From the NCBI GenBank assembly GCA_051002235.1, contig JBPCMN010000045.1, positions 1 to 47,084 of the forward strand: a stretch of 47,084 bases of DNA. Reading direction: 5' to 3'. Shown here one piece after another: positions 17,736 through 24,932 of the stretch. The DNA is from JBPCMN01 sp013695115 (GTDB taxonomy: Bacteria; Actinomycetota; Acidimicrobiia; IMCC26256; JACDBD01). Position 1 is the stretch's first letter; every line of letters begins with the position of its first letter. Both the position numbers and the translations under genes were made by a program. The notes below the pieces were generated by a model. The model made no database searches and had not been told where the DNA came from. It was given only the letters and a program-made list of their open reading frames with translations.

Positions 17736-18350
17736 TCACTCGAGCAGGCGGTAGCTCGCCCGGACTGAGGTTCCGCGATCACCGCTCGCCACGACAGTGT
17801 ACTTACCTGGGTCATCGCCCGAGCTCTGGTAGCGGGCAGTCACAGCGCCTTCTGGCGAAGCTTTGTGTGGTGATCCGGTGAACGTGCCCGGGCCGGGGCC
17901 GTCGATCTCGAAGGTGATCGTCTCGCCGGCCGTTGCCCCGGTCAGGGTGAGCGTGAACGTTTCGCCGGCGTGTCCACCATCGGGCGTAACCGTCAGTTGG
18001 GGCGGTGGGATCGGGGGGATCACCAGGATCTGCCCTTCGGTCAACTGGTCCTGGTTGCCGAGCTGGTTGGCCTGGGCAAGGGTGGCGGTTGACAGCCCGA
18101 AGAACGCGGCGATCGAAATCAACGTGTCCCCGCGTTTGACCTGATACGTGACCAGGGGAGCTGTCGTCGTGGTCGGAGCGACGGTAGTCCGCGACGGCAT
18201 GGTCGTGGAGCTTGCGGCAGGCCTGGAGTCGGTGCCACAGGCGGCGAGGACGATGGCCCCGCCCGCGGCCAGCACGCACAGCAGCATCGGTCGTGGACGC
18301 ACGCGTGTCGGCGCGCCAGCTGCTGTTCCGATCACGCCCACCAGTCGCAC
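17736..18350 (-). CDS. LysM-domain lipoprotein
   Basis: Up to 204 residues. The signal peptide MLLCVLAAGGAIVLAAC ends in a lipobox (LAAC), so the protein should be acylated and anchored outside the membrane. After a Ser/Thr/Pro-rich linker comes one LysM domain (YQVKRGDTLISIAAFFGL, then TLAQANQL and LTEGQILVIP), which binds peptidoglycan. A C-terminal beta-rich Ig-like domain follows (LTVTPDGGHAGETFTLTLTG to SYRLLE). The start could be ATG 18350 or the internal ATG 18287; the longer form supplies the positive n-region (TRVRPRP). It is the first gene to the right of the tRNA and lies inside the repeat-bounded region. Confidence 0.75.
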   Translation of the reverse strand: MRLVGVIGTAAGAPTRVRPRPMLLCVLAAGGAIVLAACGTDSRPAASSTTMPSRTTVAPTTTTAPLVTYQVKRGDTLISIAAFFGLSTATLAQANQLGNQDQLTEGQILVIPPIPPPQLTVTPDGGHAGETFTLTLTGATAGETITFEIDGPGPGTFTGSPHKASPEGAVTARYQSSGDDPGKYTVVASGDRGTSVRASYRLLE

Positions 18351-18820
18351 CCACCACGTCGGCGATCAACGCGCGCGAGCGGTCCCAGACCGCCGCCGCC
18401 TCCCCACGAGCGGGGCCAGGTGCGGCGCTCGTTCGGCCCAAACGACGAAATGTCGTCGCAGTCGTCGTTGGCTCCGCCAGGCGCGACCTTGCGAGTGTGA
18501 GTCGACGTCATGCGTCGCAGGACCGAGCGCGGACCATCGTCTGCGCGGCATTGAGAGTTAGGGGGCGTGGCGCTCGCGAACTTGACCGGGTCGTCGGTCC
18601 CGGCGAGTGATCCCCGTGATCGTCGGAGTCTCGGGATACGCGGATGAAGTTGCCCCGTGGAGCTGACGGCGACGTTCCCGAATCAACGCGTTCGCGTTCC
18701 GGGCTTCGAACCCGCTCTGCGCTGGTCAGGACAATCAGGATTGTCTACCGGCCCCACGAGGGCCGAGGGCCGAGGGCACGAGGGCAACCGGCGCGGTGAG
18801 GATCGTCTGCCGACGGCCGA
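18351..18820. other. Gene-free stretch with tRNA-like and repeat fragments
   Basis: No supported gene. At 18700-18714 the minus strand reads CGGGTTCGAAGCCCG, which looks like a tRNA T-arm, but no full cloverleaf surrounds it. At 18744-18789 is a tandem cluster of the CGAGGGC heptamer that forms the tRNA-Arg acceptor end. The sequence turns AT-rich just before vapB. Confidence 0.5.
18744..18789 (+). repeat. Direct repeat, partial copy with tandem CGAGGGC units
   Basis: It opens with TCTACCGGCCCCACGAGGGC, identical to 20184-20203, then continues with further CGAGGGC and ACGAGGGC units. Flanking bases (AGGAC before, ACGAGGGC after) are also shared with the copy near 20168-20237. It sits directly left of the vapBC promoter, so this cassette has a repeat copy on each side. 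Confidence 0.6.
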
Positions 18821-18838
18821 TAGTAGATTATACTACTA
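18821..18838. promoter_or_regulatory. vapBC promoter and operator
   Basis: Inverted repeat TAGTAG-N6-CTACTA with AT-rich spacer, overlapping a -10 box TATACT at 18829-18834. GTG 18841 follows 6 nt after the -10, so the mRNA should be leaderless. A palindrome over the -10 is what VapB ribbon-helix-helix autorepression would need. Confidence 0.6.
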
Positions 18839-18840
18839 GT

Positions 18841-19098
18841 GTGAGTAGAAGAATGCAAGTCGTCATGGACGATGCCGAGCTCGAGCGTTACGAGGAAACC
18901 GCACGAAGCCTGGGTCTGACGCTTTCGGAGTGGGCCCGCCAGGTGCTGCGTTCCGCAGCATCCAGTGTGTCTCGCAGCGATATCGACGCCAAGCGAGCCG
19001 CGGTCGAACGTGCTACGACGCATTCGTTCCCCGCACCTGACATCGAGGAGATGCTCGTCGAGATCGAGCGTGGATACGCCGACGAAGTGACCTCGTGA
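18841..19098 (+). CDS. vapB: VapB-type antitoxin
   Basis: An 85-residue protein. The N terminus MSRRMQVVMDDAELERYEE has the beta-strand plus helix of a ribbon-helix-helix DNA-binding domain. It continues with SLGLTLSEWARQVLRSA, typical of antitoxins that bind DNA and pair with PIN toxins. The C-terminal tail (about 45-85; DIEEMLVEIERGY) is the expected toxin-wrapping segment. It should bind VapC and repress its own promoter through the palindrome just upstream. GTG 18841 is preferred over ATG 18853 because the first strand would otherwise be cut. Its stop overlaps the toxin start (GTGA), giving translational coupling. Confidence 0.8.
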   Translation: MSRRMQVVMDDAELERYEETARSLGLTLSEWARQVLRSAASSVSRSDIDAKRAAVERATTHSFPAPDIEEMLVEIERGYADEVTS

Positions 19099-19499
19099 TC
19101 TTCGTCGACTCGAATGTCCCGATGTACCTGGTCGGGACGGATCACCCGAACAAATACGACGCCCGGCGGCTTCTCGACCGGTTCGTCACCGAGCGGCGCC
19201 GCCTCGTCACCGATGCGGAGGTCTTCCAAGAGATACTCCACCGGTATGTCGCGATCGAGCGCCGTGACGCGATTCAGCCCGCGTTCGACGTCCTGCGGGC
19301 GGTCGTGGACGATGTGTTCGCTATTGACGAGCACGACGTCTTCGATGCCAAAGACCTGCTCGGGACCCATCCCGCTCTCTCGGCGCGCGACGGTCTCCAC
19401 GCGGCGGTGATGCATCGTCGAGCTGTTCATGAGATCCTCACCTTCGACCGCGGCTTCGACCACATCCACGGTCTGGAACGCTTGCCGGGAACCGCGTGA
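19095..19499 (+). CDS. vapC: VapC-type PIN-domain ribonuclease toxin
   Basis: A 134-residue PIN protein. The acidic, Mg-binding residues are in place: Asp5 in IFVDSNVPMY, a Glu in the DAEVFQEILHRY helix (42 or 46), Asp99 in SARDGLHAAVM and Asp118/Asp122 in ILTFDRGFDHI. VapC toxins cleave tRNA or rRNA when the antitoxin is degraded. GTG 19095 overlaps the antitoxin TGA by 4 nt, and its own TGA overlaps the next gene's GTG in the same way. Three genes are therefore read as one coupled unit. The target RNA cannot be deduced. Confidence 0.85.
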   Translation: MIFVDSNVPMYLVGTDHPNKYDARRLLDRFVTERRRLVTDAEVFQEILHRYVAIERRDAIQPAFDVLRAVVDDVFAIDEHDVFDAKDLLGTHPALSARDGLHAAVMHRRAVHEILTFDRGFDHIHGLERLPGTA

Positions 19500-20041
19500 G
19501 TCGAACCTGGCTGTCGATCACCGTCGAGCTGGTCGAGGGTCGCGATCGAACGTTCTGGCCGCGCCCCGGCCGAGTCTTCGGCGCTGCACGCGCTCACACC
19601 TTCGCGGAGCTTGCCGATGCCATCGATGGAGCTTTCGCTCGATGGGACCGGGCTCATCTGCGCGAGTTCCGGCTCGCGGACAACCGGCGGATCGGTCGAC
19701 CCGATCCAGATGCGGCTGAGGCCAGCGCGGCGCTCGACGAGCGAACGACGAAGCTCAGTCTCCTCGCGGCACGCGATCGCTTCCTATACGTTTTCGACTT
19801 CGGTGACGGCTGGCATCACCTCTGTACAGTCGCGGAACACCGCATCGACCCGCACGAAACATTGGGGACGATGCCAGACAGTCCCATGCCGTACTTCGGC
19901 TGGGGCGAACTCCCCGACCAGTACGGTCGTCGATTCGCCGACGACGATCTCGAGTCGGTTGTGCCCCCCAATCCTCGGCGTAGGGACCTCCCACCCTTCT
20001 TCCCGTGGTGGGGTCCAGGTGCCGACCGCTATCCGGAATGA
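19496..20041 (+). CDS. Plasmid pRiA4b ORF-3-like family protein
   Basis: A 181-residue protein of the pRiA4b ORF-3 family, recognised by LADAIDGAFARWD near 39-51, RFLYVFDFGDGWHHLCTVAE at 95-114 and the tail YFGWGELPDQYG. The family is common on plasmids and islands and has no established biochemical role. The usual YxYDFGDxWxH core is present as YVFDFGDGWHH. It overlaps vapC by 4 nt (GTGA) and so appears to be the third member of the toxin-antitoxin operon, which is unusual. It may be a stability partner or a passenger. A repeat copy lies 142 bp downstream. Confidence 0.75.
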   Translation: MSRTWLSITVELVEGRDRTFWPRPGRVFGAARAHTFAELADAIDGAFARWDRAHLREFRLADNRRIGRPDPDAAEASAALDERTTKLSLLAARDRFLYVFDFGDGWHHLCTVAEHRIDPHETLGTMPDSPMPYFGWGELPDQYGRRFADDDLESVVPPNPRRRDLPPFFPWWGPGADRYPE

Positions 20042-20454
20042 CCACGACACAGACGAAGACGGAGTCCTTGCCGAGCGTTCTGGTACACCAACCATCGATT
20101 GTGCAGCTCAGTCGCGTTCCGGAATCGCCGAGGGGCGTTCCGACGGCCACCCGCCGGCGGCCATGACCAGGACCGCAAGGTTCTCTACCGGCCCCACGAG
20201 GGCGAGGGCACGAGGGCCGAGGGCGGGGCCTGTCGAATAGTGTGCCAGCGCGTTGTCTGGCGAAGGTACCCCATGGGAGCATGCGTGGCTCGGCGAGCGA
20301 CAGCGCAAGCCCTCCTGAAAGCGTCGAGTCCCCGGCGCAGTACCTGATCGCGCCCGCTCCTCCGAACGGGCGGAGCAGTGGCGAGTGTGACTGCGCTCCT
20401 CGTTGCCGTAGTGGTCGCCGTCGTGCTTCTTGGCAAACTGAGGTCGTGAAAGCC
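20042..20454. other. Gene-poor stretch right of the toxin cassette
   Basis: No supported gene. It contains the right-hand repeat (20184-20237), then a GC-rich spacer and a possible -10 GGTACC at 20266-20271. The region up to 20445 is the upstream sequence of the following lipoprotein. Confidence 0.5.
20184..20237 (+). repeat. Direct repeat, right copy
   Basis: The first 20 bases equal 18744-18763. The last 28 bases (20210-20237) equal 17328-17355 at the tRNA-Arg end, except for one base. It thus carries both the cassette-flanking and the tRNA-derived parts of the repeat. Confidence 0.6.
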
Positions 20455-20802
20455 ATGAAGACCGCAAGCGTGCTTGTGGCGCTGAGTGGGGCGCTCCTGG
20501 CATGCGGGGGCGGAGGAGACGAGGGTTCATCTACCGAGGCGCAAGCCGACGAGATCGCAGCCTGCGCCGAGGACGCCGGGTTCGATCCCAATCTCTCCAG
20601 CGATACTCCCGAGGAGGGTGCGACCGCCGTCGACTTGACCACCGAGACGGCGACGATCGTGGTGCAGGTCTTCGAGTCGGAGGAGGACGCGGCAGCCTAC
20701 GAGCCGCCGCTCGAAAGCGAGCAGGTCGGCGAGGTGCTGATTCTGGGCGGTGCGATCCCGCCCCGGGACCGGGAGAAGATCCGAGACTGCATCTCTGCCT
20801 GA
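20455..20802 (+). CDS. Small putative lipoprotein
   Basis: A 115-residue protein with a lipoprotein signal (MKTASVLVALSGALLACGGG, Cys17 as acylation site), so it should be anchored outside the membrane. The mature part is acidic with two further Cys residues (AACAEDAG and IRDCISA) that could form a disulfide. It also has a VDLTTETATIVVQVFESEED segment with an alternating beta pattern. I do not recognise the family; it looks like the many small actinobacterial extracytoplasmic proteins of unknown role. GTG 20446 is an alternative start adding three residues. Confidence 0.6.
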   Translation: MKTASVLVALSGALLACGGGGDEGSSTEAQADEIAACAEDAGFDPNLSSDTPEEGATAVDLTTETATIVVQVFESEEDAAAYEPPLESEQVGEVLILGGAIPPRDREKIRDCISA

Positions 20803-20823
20803 GGAGTTCTTGCTACGTCGCGG

Positions 20824-20829
20824 TACCGT
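20824..20829 (+). promoter_or_regulatory. -10 box (TACCGT) of the methyltransferase gene
   Basis: TACCGT in the context CGGTACCGTCG ends 8 nt before ATG 20838. The same ten-base context occurs at 30895-30904, and TACCGT also occurs at 10131 and, on the minus strand, at 1603-1608. Confidence 0.5.
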
Positions 20830-20837
20830 CGCCGTGG

Positions 20838-21497
20838 ATGGGCGAGCACAAAGACTGGGTCGCATGGCACGAGCCGTACAACCGGCCGGGCTCGTCCCTC
20901 CACCGGAGGCTGGTACTGGTGCAGCGGCGGGTCCGGGAGGCACTCACGGCGGCGCCCCCCGGGTTGATCCGCGTGATCAGCATCTGCGCCGGACAAGGGA
21001 GAGACCTGGTGGGCGCGCTCCGCGACCATCCCCGCCGAGGCGATGTCGAAGCGAGGCTGCTCGAGCTCGACGAGGGCAACGTCGCGTACGCGAGCGAGTC
21101 CGTCCGGTCCGCCGGGCTCCACCGGGTGGAGATCGTGCAGGGGGACGCCTCGATCACCACCGCATATGAAGGGCTTGTGCCCGCCGACCTGGTGCTCGTC
21201 TGTGGGGTGTTCGGCAACGTTTCCGACGCCGACATCCGCACCACGATCGAGGAACTTCCGAAGCTCTGCCGATCGGGGGCGACCGTGATCTGGACACGTC
21301 ACCGGGAGCCGCCCGACATGACCCCCACGATCCGCAGCTGGTTCGAAGGCGCCGGGTTCGGAGAGGTCGGGTTCGATTCCGAGGAAGGATTCCGCTTCGG
21401 CATCGGCACCCACCGATTCCTCGGCACCCCTCGGCCCTTCCAGCGTGACGTCCGGCTCTTCGACTTCATCGGCGACGGTGCGCAGGCGAACACGTAG
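20838..21497 (+). CDS. Class I SAM-dependent methyltransferase-like protein
   Basis: A 219-residue Rossmann-fold protein. Motif I is VISICAGQGRDLVGAL at 46-61, with the acidic strand RLLELDEGNVAYA about 25 residues later for the adenosyl-methionine ribose. The QGDAS and LVPADLVLVCGVFGNVSDAD segments correspond to motifs II and III. The substrate is unknown. ATG 20838 follows the -10 TACCGT by 8 nt, so the message is probably leaderless. The C-terminal Arg- and Phe-rich tail (FLGTPRPFQRDVRLFDFIGD) is typical of this actinobacterial subgroup. The TAG stop forms part of the next gene's likely -10 box. Confidence 0.8.
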   Translation: MGEHKDWVAWHEPYNRPGSSLHRRLVLVQRRVREALTAAPPGLIRVISICAGQGRDLVGALRDHPRRGDVEARLLELDEGNVAYASESVRSAGLHRVEIVQGDASITTAYEGLVPADLVLVCGVFGNVSDADIRTTIEELPKLCRSGATVIWTRHREPPDMTPTIRSWFEGAGFGEVGFDSEEGFRFGIGTHRFLGTPRPFQRDVRLFDFIGDGAQANT

Positions 21498-21500
21498 TCT
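21495..21500 (+). promoter_or_regulatory. -10 box (TAGTCT) overlapping a stop codon
   Basis: TAGTCT shares its TAG with the methyltransferase stop and lies 21 nt upstream of ATG 21522, which has a GGGAGG ribosome binding site. Confidence 0.35.
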
Positions 21501-21521
21501 CCGACCCTGGGAGGTGACGGG

Positions 21522-21836
21522 ATGCAGGTGATACTGGAACACGGTGGAGGCGTTGCCGGGGGGAGCCATCACCAACACCTCGGCCCCCTCGACACCGCAG
21601 CGCTCGACGACAAGACGAACATCGAGAAGCTCGTCGCCGAGGCCGACTTCTTCGAGATGGACGACGACTTCCCCCGCACCGGAGCAATGTCCGATCCCAC
21701 CTGGCACACGGTGCGGGTGGTCGACGGCGATGCCGATCGCACGATCCGGTGGGATGCCAACCAGCAGATCCCGGAAGCGCTCAGAGCGTTGCGGGACGCG
21801 TGCTCCGCGCTCGGTGACTGGCAAGCCGCGAAGTAG
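21522..21836 (+). CDS. Emfourin/protealysin-inhibitor-like protein
   Basis: A 104-residue protein. The opening strand MQVILEHGGGVAGGSHHQH and the IEKLVAEADFFEMDDDFP helix-turn fit the emfourin (protealysin inhibitor) family. So do the central WHTVRVVDGDADRTIRWDAN and the closing IPEALRALRDACSAL. Emfourins bind thermolysin-like M4 metalloproteases, and their genes often sit beside the protease gene. No M4 protease is present in this window, so this copy is orphan and its target is unknown. The ribosome binding site GGGAGG precedes ATG 21522. Confidence 0.6.
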   Translation: MQVILEHGGGVAGGSHHQHLGPLDTAALDDKTNIEKLVAEADFFEMDDDFPRTGAMSDPTWHTVRVVDGDADRTIRWDANQQIPEALRALRDACSALGDWQAAK

Positions 21837-21982
21837 CCCTCAGAACTTCAGCACGCTCACCACGTCGGAGAACGACGCCCCCGCCCAGGTGGTTGAGGCA
21901 GGGGTTGAAGCCGGGGGTATCCTCGAACCGAAGCACGGCCTCTCCGCCGACGACGCGATGACGCGTCGGGAAGGAGCGGACC

Positions 21983-22171
21983 ATGTACCGAGGCCAGGTG
22001 AGAAACGGCGGTTTGCTCGGGATGGACCGGGCGGTCGCCGACGAGCTGCAGGAGATCAACGAGCTCCGGCGGTCCCGGTCACTCCCGGAGTACGAGCCGT
22101 CGAGGGCCGTCACCACCGCTCGACAGCGGAGTCGATGGTGTCGCGCCGTACGCGCCCGGGTCCGAGCCTGA
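21983..22171 (+). CDS. Small hypothetical protein
   Basis: A possible 62-residue product beginning MYRGQVRNGGLLGMDRAVAD, helical in the middle (ELQEINELRRSR) and Arg-rich at the C terminus. Support comes from GGAAGGAG 6 nt before ATG 21983 and a GGTATCCT -10-like motif at 21915-21922, the same core as the three repeated palindromes. No family is recognised. The Arg-rich end may be noise, so the true stop or frame is uncertain. Confidence 0.35.
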   Translation: MYRGQVRNGGLLGMDRAVADELQEINELRRSRSLPEYEPSRAVTTARQRSRWCRAVRARVRA

Positions 22172-22222
22172 GGCGTCGCTCAGCGAGGTAACCGAGCACC
22201 GCGACACTCGGTCCAACAACCC

Positions 22223-23302
22223 ATGAACCCGACGCGGCGCACCCAGCTCGTCACCGGCGCCGTGATCACGGGGCTGGCGGTGGTCGTGTGGTTCTTGGCT
22301 GTCATCGTGGTCCCGGTGTTCGAGGACCGGGCCTGCGCCGACATCGAGTTCCGGGCACCGGTCGACGCTCAGCCACCGTCCCAGCGGGAACGACCACCCA
22401 TTGGCGGAACCGGCGGCATCACCGGCGAGTTGCGCGCGGCACTGCGCGGCGGCGGCCCGGTCGTCTACTGCAGCGACCTCGCCGACCCGTACATCCTGCG
22501 CGTCCGCGACTCCTACGACGCCTACTCGACCAACACCGAGGACTTCCACGTCCCCGTCCTCACCTCCGGCGGGTTGCTCAGCGCTCGCGGCGACCGGTCC
22601 GAGGCGCTGGCCCAGCTCCCGGGGTGGGCGATCCCGGGGAAGGTCTGGGCCCCTTCGGTCCTCGCCCGACCGGGAGGCTTCGTCCTCTACTACGCCACCA
22701 CCGCGCAGAATCCCGAGCGGCAGTGCATCTCGCGGGGGGTGTCGGCGAAGCCGACCGGCTTCGTAGACGACTCGACCGCTCCGCTCGTGTGCCCCGGACA
22801 CGGCGGGGCCATCGACGCCAGCCCGGTCGTCACCCCCGACGGACGCGCCTACCTCCTCTGGAAGCAGTACGGCGCAACCGACGGCATCGTCGCCCAGGAG
22901 CTGTCGGCCGACGGGCTCAACCTGATCGGGCCGACCCAGGTGCTGCTCGAGGCCGACCAGGGATGGGAGGGCGGTCTGATCGAGGGGCCGAGCATGGCTG
23001 CGGCCGACGGCCGCTACTACCTCTTCTATTCGGCGAACGACTGGGCGACGCCCAACTACGCGATCGGGTACGCGGTCTGCGACTCACCGCTGGGCCCGTG
23101 CACGAAGGCGCCGGGCCCGTGGATCGCCTCGACCGACAAGGCCGAGGGACCGGGCGGCCAGGAGGTGTTCACCGACGAGCAGGGCCAGTTCTGGCTCGTG
23201 CTGCACGCCTGGGTCCGGGGCAAGGTCGGCTACCCGCACGGTGCCCGCAACCTCTTTGTGCTCCAGCTCGACTTCGTGAACGGCACGCCCGTCGCTACGT
23301 AG
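22223..23302 (+). CDS. Secreted or membrane-anchored GH43-like glycosidase
   Basis: A 359-residue protein with an N-terminal hydrophobic segment (about 10-33) after TRR, acting as signal anchor. It then has a five-bladed beta-propeller sequence of the GH43/GH32/GH68 clan. The three expected acidic residues are visible: Asp88 in DLADPYILR, Asp198 in GGAIDASPVV and Glu254 in LIEGPSM. WAPSV at 142-146 is also typical. GH43 enzymes cleave arabinan or xylan side chains outside the cell; the substrate is inferred only at clan level. Its 3' end overlaps the convergent GNAT fusion gene by 8 bp. Confidence 0.75.
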   Translation: MNPTRRTQLVTGAVITGLAVVVWFLAVIVVPVFEDRACADIEFRAPVDAQPPSQRERPPIGGTGGITGELRAALRGGGPVVYCSDLADPYILRVRDSYDAYSTNTEDFHVPVLTSGGLLSARGDRSEALAQLPGWAIPGKVWAPSVLARPGGFVLYYATTAQNPERQCISRGVSAKPTGFVDDSTAPLVCPGHGGAIDASPVVTPDGRAYLLWKQYGATDGIVAQELSADGLNLIGPTQVLLEADQGWEGGLIEGPSMAAADGRYYLFYSANDWATPNYAIGYAVCDSPLGPCTKAPGPWIASTDKAEGPGGQEVFTDEQGQFWLVLHAWVRGKVGYPHGARNLFVLQLDFVNGTPVAT

Positions 23303-24803
23303 CGGCCGGTTGCGCGGCCTGCACGCGGTCGCGGTCGGCGCGGATGTAGTCGAGGAGCTCGCGCGCGAACGGATTCGCAATCTCGACGTAGTCGAAGTCG
23401 AGGTCGAAGGCGAGCCGCTGGAGACAGAGCGCGTCGCCGTCGGGGAGGAAGCTGGGGCCGACACCGAGGAAGAAGAAGCCGTCGGCCTCGGCCGCCTCCA
23501 GGAGCGCGGGGCCGGCGGGATCGGCGAGCGGCAGCCACAGGTGCACCACCTCGGCGCCGGTGACCCCGAACAGGTCGTCGGCGGCGCGCCGGATCTCCGC
23601 CGCGGTGTCGTCGCCGACCTGGAGCACCTTGATCGTGCCGGTGTCGAGCCCGAGGTTGTAGGTCACGTCGACCTGGCCGTTCCCCAGCGTGGGCGCCTCC
23701 ATCTCGTCGTGCCACTCGACCGGTAGCCCGAGGCCGGAGTAGATCCGCTCGACTATCGCCCGGTGGCGCGCCGGCGCGTGGACCAGCGCCTCCTCGGGCG
23801 GGTGGACGTAGGTGAAGTACTGGACCCACGTCACCCGCTGAGGCTTCTCGCCCTCCTCCTCGAGCCCCTTGAAGACCTGGTCGGCGGGGCCGCCGCCGAG
23901 GATGACGCCGCAGACGTCGGAGCCGAACGCCTCGTTCACGCGCTGGCTGAACGTGTGCTTGGTGACCGCGACGCTGTAGACGCCCGTCAGCCCGAGCTCG
24001 CGCGCTTCGTCCTCGATGGCGGTCCGCATGCGCCCCATCAGGTCCCGACCTCGGTGCGCGGGCGACACCACGGCCATCCCGCGCTCGGCGACCCTCGTGA
24101 GCCCGGGCCGTTCCAGTGCGTAGTGCCCGGCGACCTCGCCGGCGGCGTCCACTGCGACGATCGAGGCGAGCTCGCCGGTCTCGTTCAGCGCGACGAGACG
24201 GTCGGGGTAGTAGCAGGCCTCGTGCATATAGGTGTTGCCGTACACCCGGTAGATGCAGCGCGACACCCCGATCGCGTCGGCAGACTCGAACCGACGGACC
24301 GCGTACTCCTGTTCGGGAGCGAGCGGGACCTCCTCCTCGTCGTCGACGGGCTCGTCGGCTGCGTCCAGCTGCCCGTGAACCGACTCGGACGGGAGCCGCT
24401 TCACCAGGCGCAGCTCCTTGCCCTCGCGCCCGCGCCGGATCCACTCGGCGTGGTCGACCGACCGTCGGATGAGTCCCAGCCCGCCGCTGGCGCTCACGCG
24501 GGCCGGGCTCTGATCGGGTGAGCCCACCCGCTCGGCGTCGATCGGCATGCCCTGGTCACGGACGGCGACGGTAAGCCCGGTGGCGTCGACGCCGCCGACG
24601 ACGGTGAAGATGCCGTCCTCGCCGGGCTCGTAGGCGTGGTCGACGACGTTGGCGCACGCCTCGAGGGCGGCGTCGACCACCGCGGCCGCCTCCGGCTCCG
24701 GCAGCGCGGCCAGCGCGGCGAGGTGCGTGAGATAGGTACGGGCGATCGGGAGCGCTTCGGCCTGATTCGGGAGCGTCAGCTCTCCGTGGAAGGGCGCGGG
24801 CAT
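23295..24803 (-). CDS. Anti-sigma-factor-like ATPase fused to GNAT acetyltransferase
   Basis: A 502-residue two-part protein. Residues 1-138 form a GHKL/HATPase_c_2 domain as in RsbW/SpoIIAB: an N box in EACANVVDHAYEPG (about 48-61), the G1 box VAVRDQGMPID (80-90) and the G2-like SGGLGLIRRSVD (106-117). An acidic linker (145-165) leads to a GNAT acetyltransferase domain with the acetyl-CoA loop VVSPAHRGRDLMGRM near 245. A further alpha/beta region extends to the end. The domains suggest a serine-kinase or anti-sigma partner switch joined to acetylation. No sigma factor or STAS antagonist is nearby, so the partner is unknown. A TAGGGT -10 box ends 9 nt before the start. Confidence 0.8.
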   Translation of the reverse strand: MPAPFHGELTLPNQAEALPIARTYLTHLAALAALPEPEAAAVVDAALEACANVVDHAYEPGEDGIFTVVGGVDATGLTVAVRDQGMPIDAERVGSPDQSPARVSASGGLGLIRRSVDHAEWIRRGREGKELRLVKRLPSESVHGQLDAADEPVDDEEEVPLAPEQEYAVRRFESADAIGVSRCIYRVYGNTYMHEACYYPDRLVALNETGELASIVAVDAAGEVAGHYALERPGLTRVAERGMAVVSPAHRGRDLMGRMRTAIEDEARELGLTGVYSVAVTKHTFSQRVNEAFGSDVCGVILGGGPADQVFKGLEEEGEKPQRVTWVQYFTYVHPPEEALVHAPARHRAIVERIYSGLGLPVEWHDEMEAPTLGNGQVDVTYNLGLDTGTIKVLQVGDDTAAEIRRAADDLFGVTGAEVVHLWLPLADPAGPALLEAAEADGFFFLGVGPSFLPDGDALCLQRLAFDLDFDYVEIANPFARELLDYIRADRDRVQAAQPAAT

Positions 24804-24812
24804 CGGAGCCGG

Positions 24813-24818
24813 ACCCTA
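24813..24818 (-). promoter_or_regulatory. -10 box (TAGGGT) of the anti-sigma/GNAT gene
   Basis: On the minus strand TAGGGT is preceded by CGG and ends 9 nt before ATG 24803, with no ribosome binding site between, consistent with a leaderless start. Confidence 0.4.
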
Positions 24819-24884
24819 CCGGAGCGCCTCCTCCTGCTTTTCTGGTCGCGCTCGCTCCGCTCGCCGCTCCCGCACGCAGCCGGC

Positions 24885-24910
24885 GGTCCGGGGGCCGGGG
24901 AACCCGGACC
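24885..24910. terminator. Hairpin downstream of the TetR gene
   Basis: GGTCCGGG and CCCGGACC form an 8-bp stem with a 10-nt loop, just beyond the tetR stop (24933). No T-run follows, so it could be a weak or Rho-assisted terminator. Confidence 0.35.
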
Positions 24911-24932
24911 CCTGCCGGAGGATGGCAGCTCC

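Noticed and set aside
18700..18714. A second tRNA gene (T-arm-like sequence)
   Set aside because: Only a T-arm-like hairpin is present; no acceptor, D or anticodon arms could be folded around it.
18757..18789. CRISPR array from the repeated CGAGGGC units
   Set aside because: Units are only 7-8 bp, tandem, without spacers of constant length, and no cas genes are present.
17356..20184. Prophage or integrative element with its own integrase
   Set aside because: No integrase, transposase or phage structural gene is found; only the repeat layout and the toxin cassette suggest mobility.
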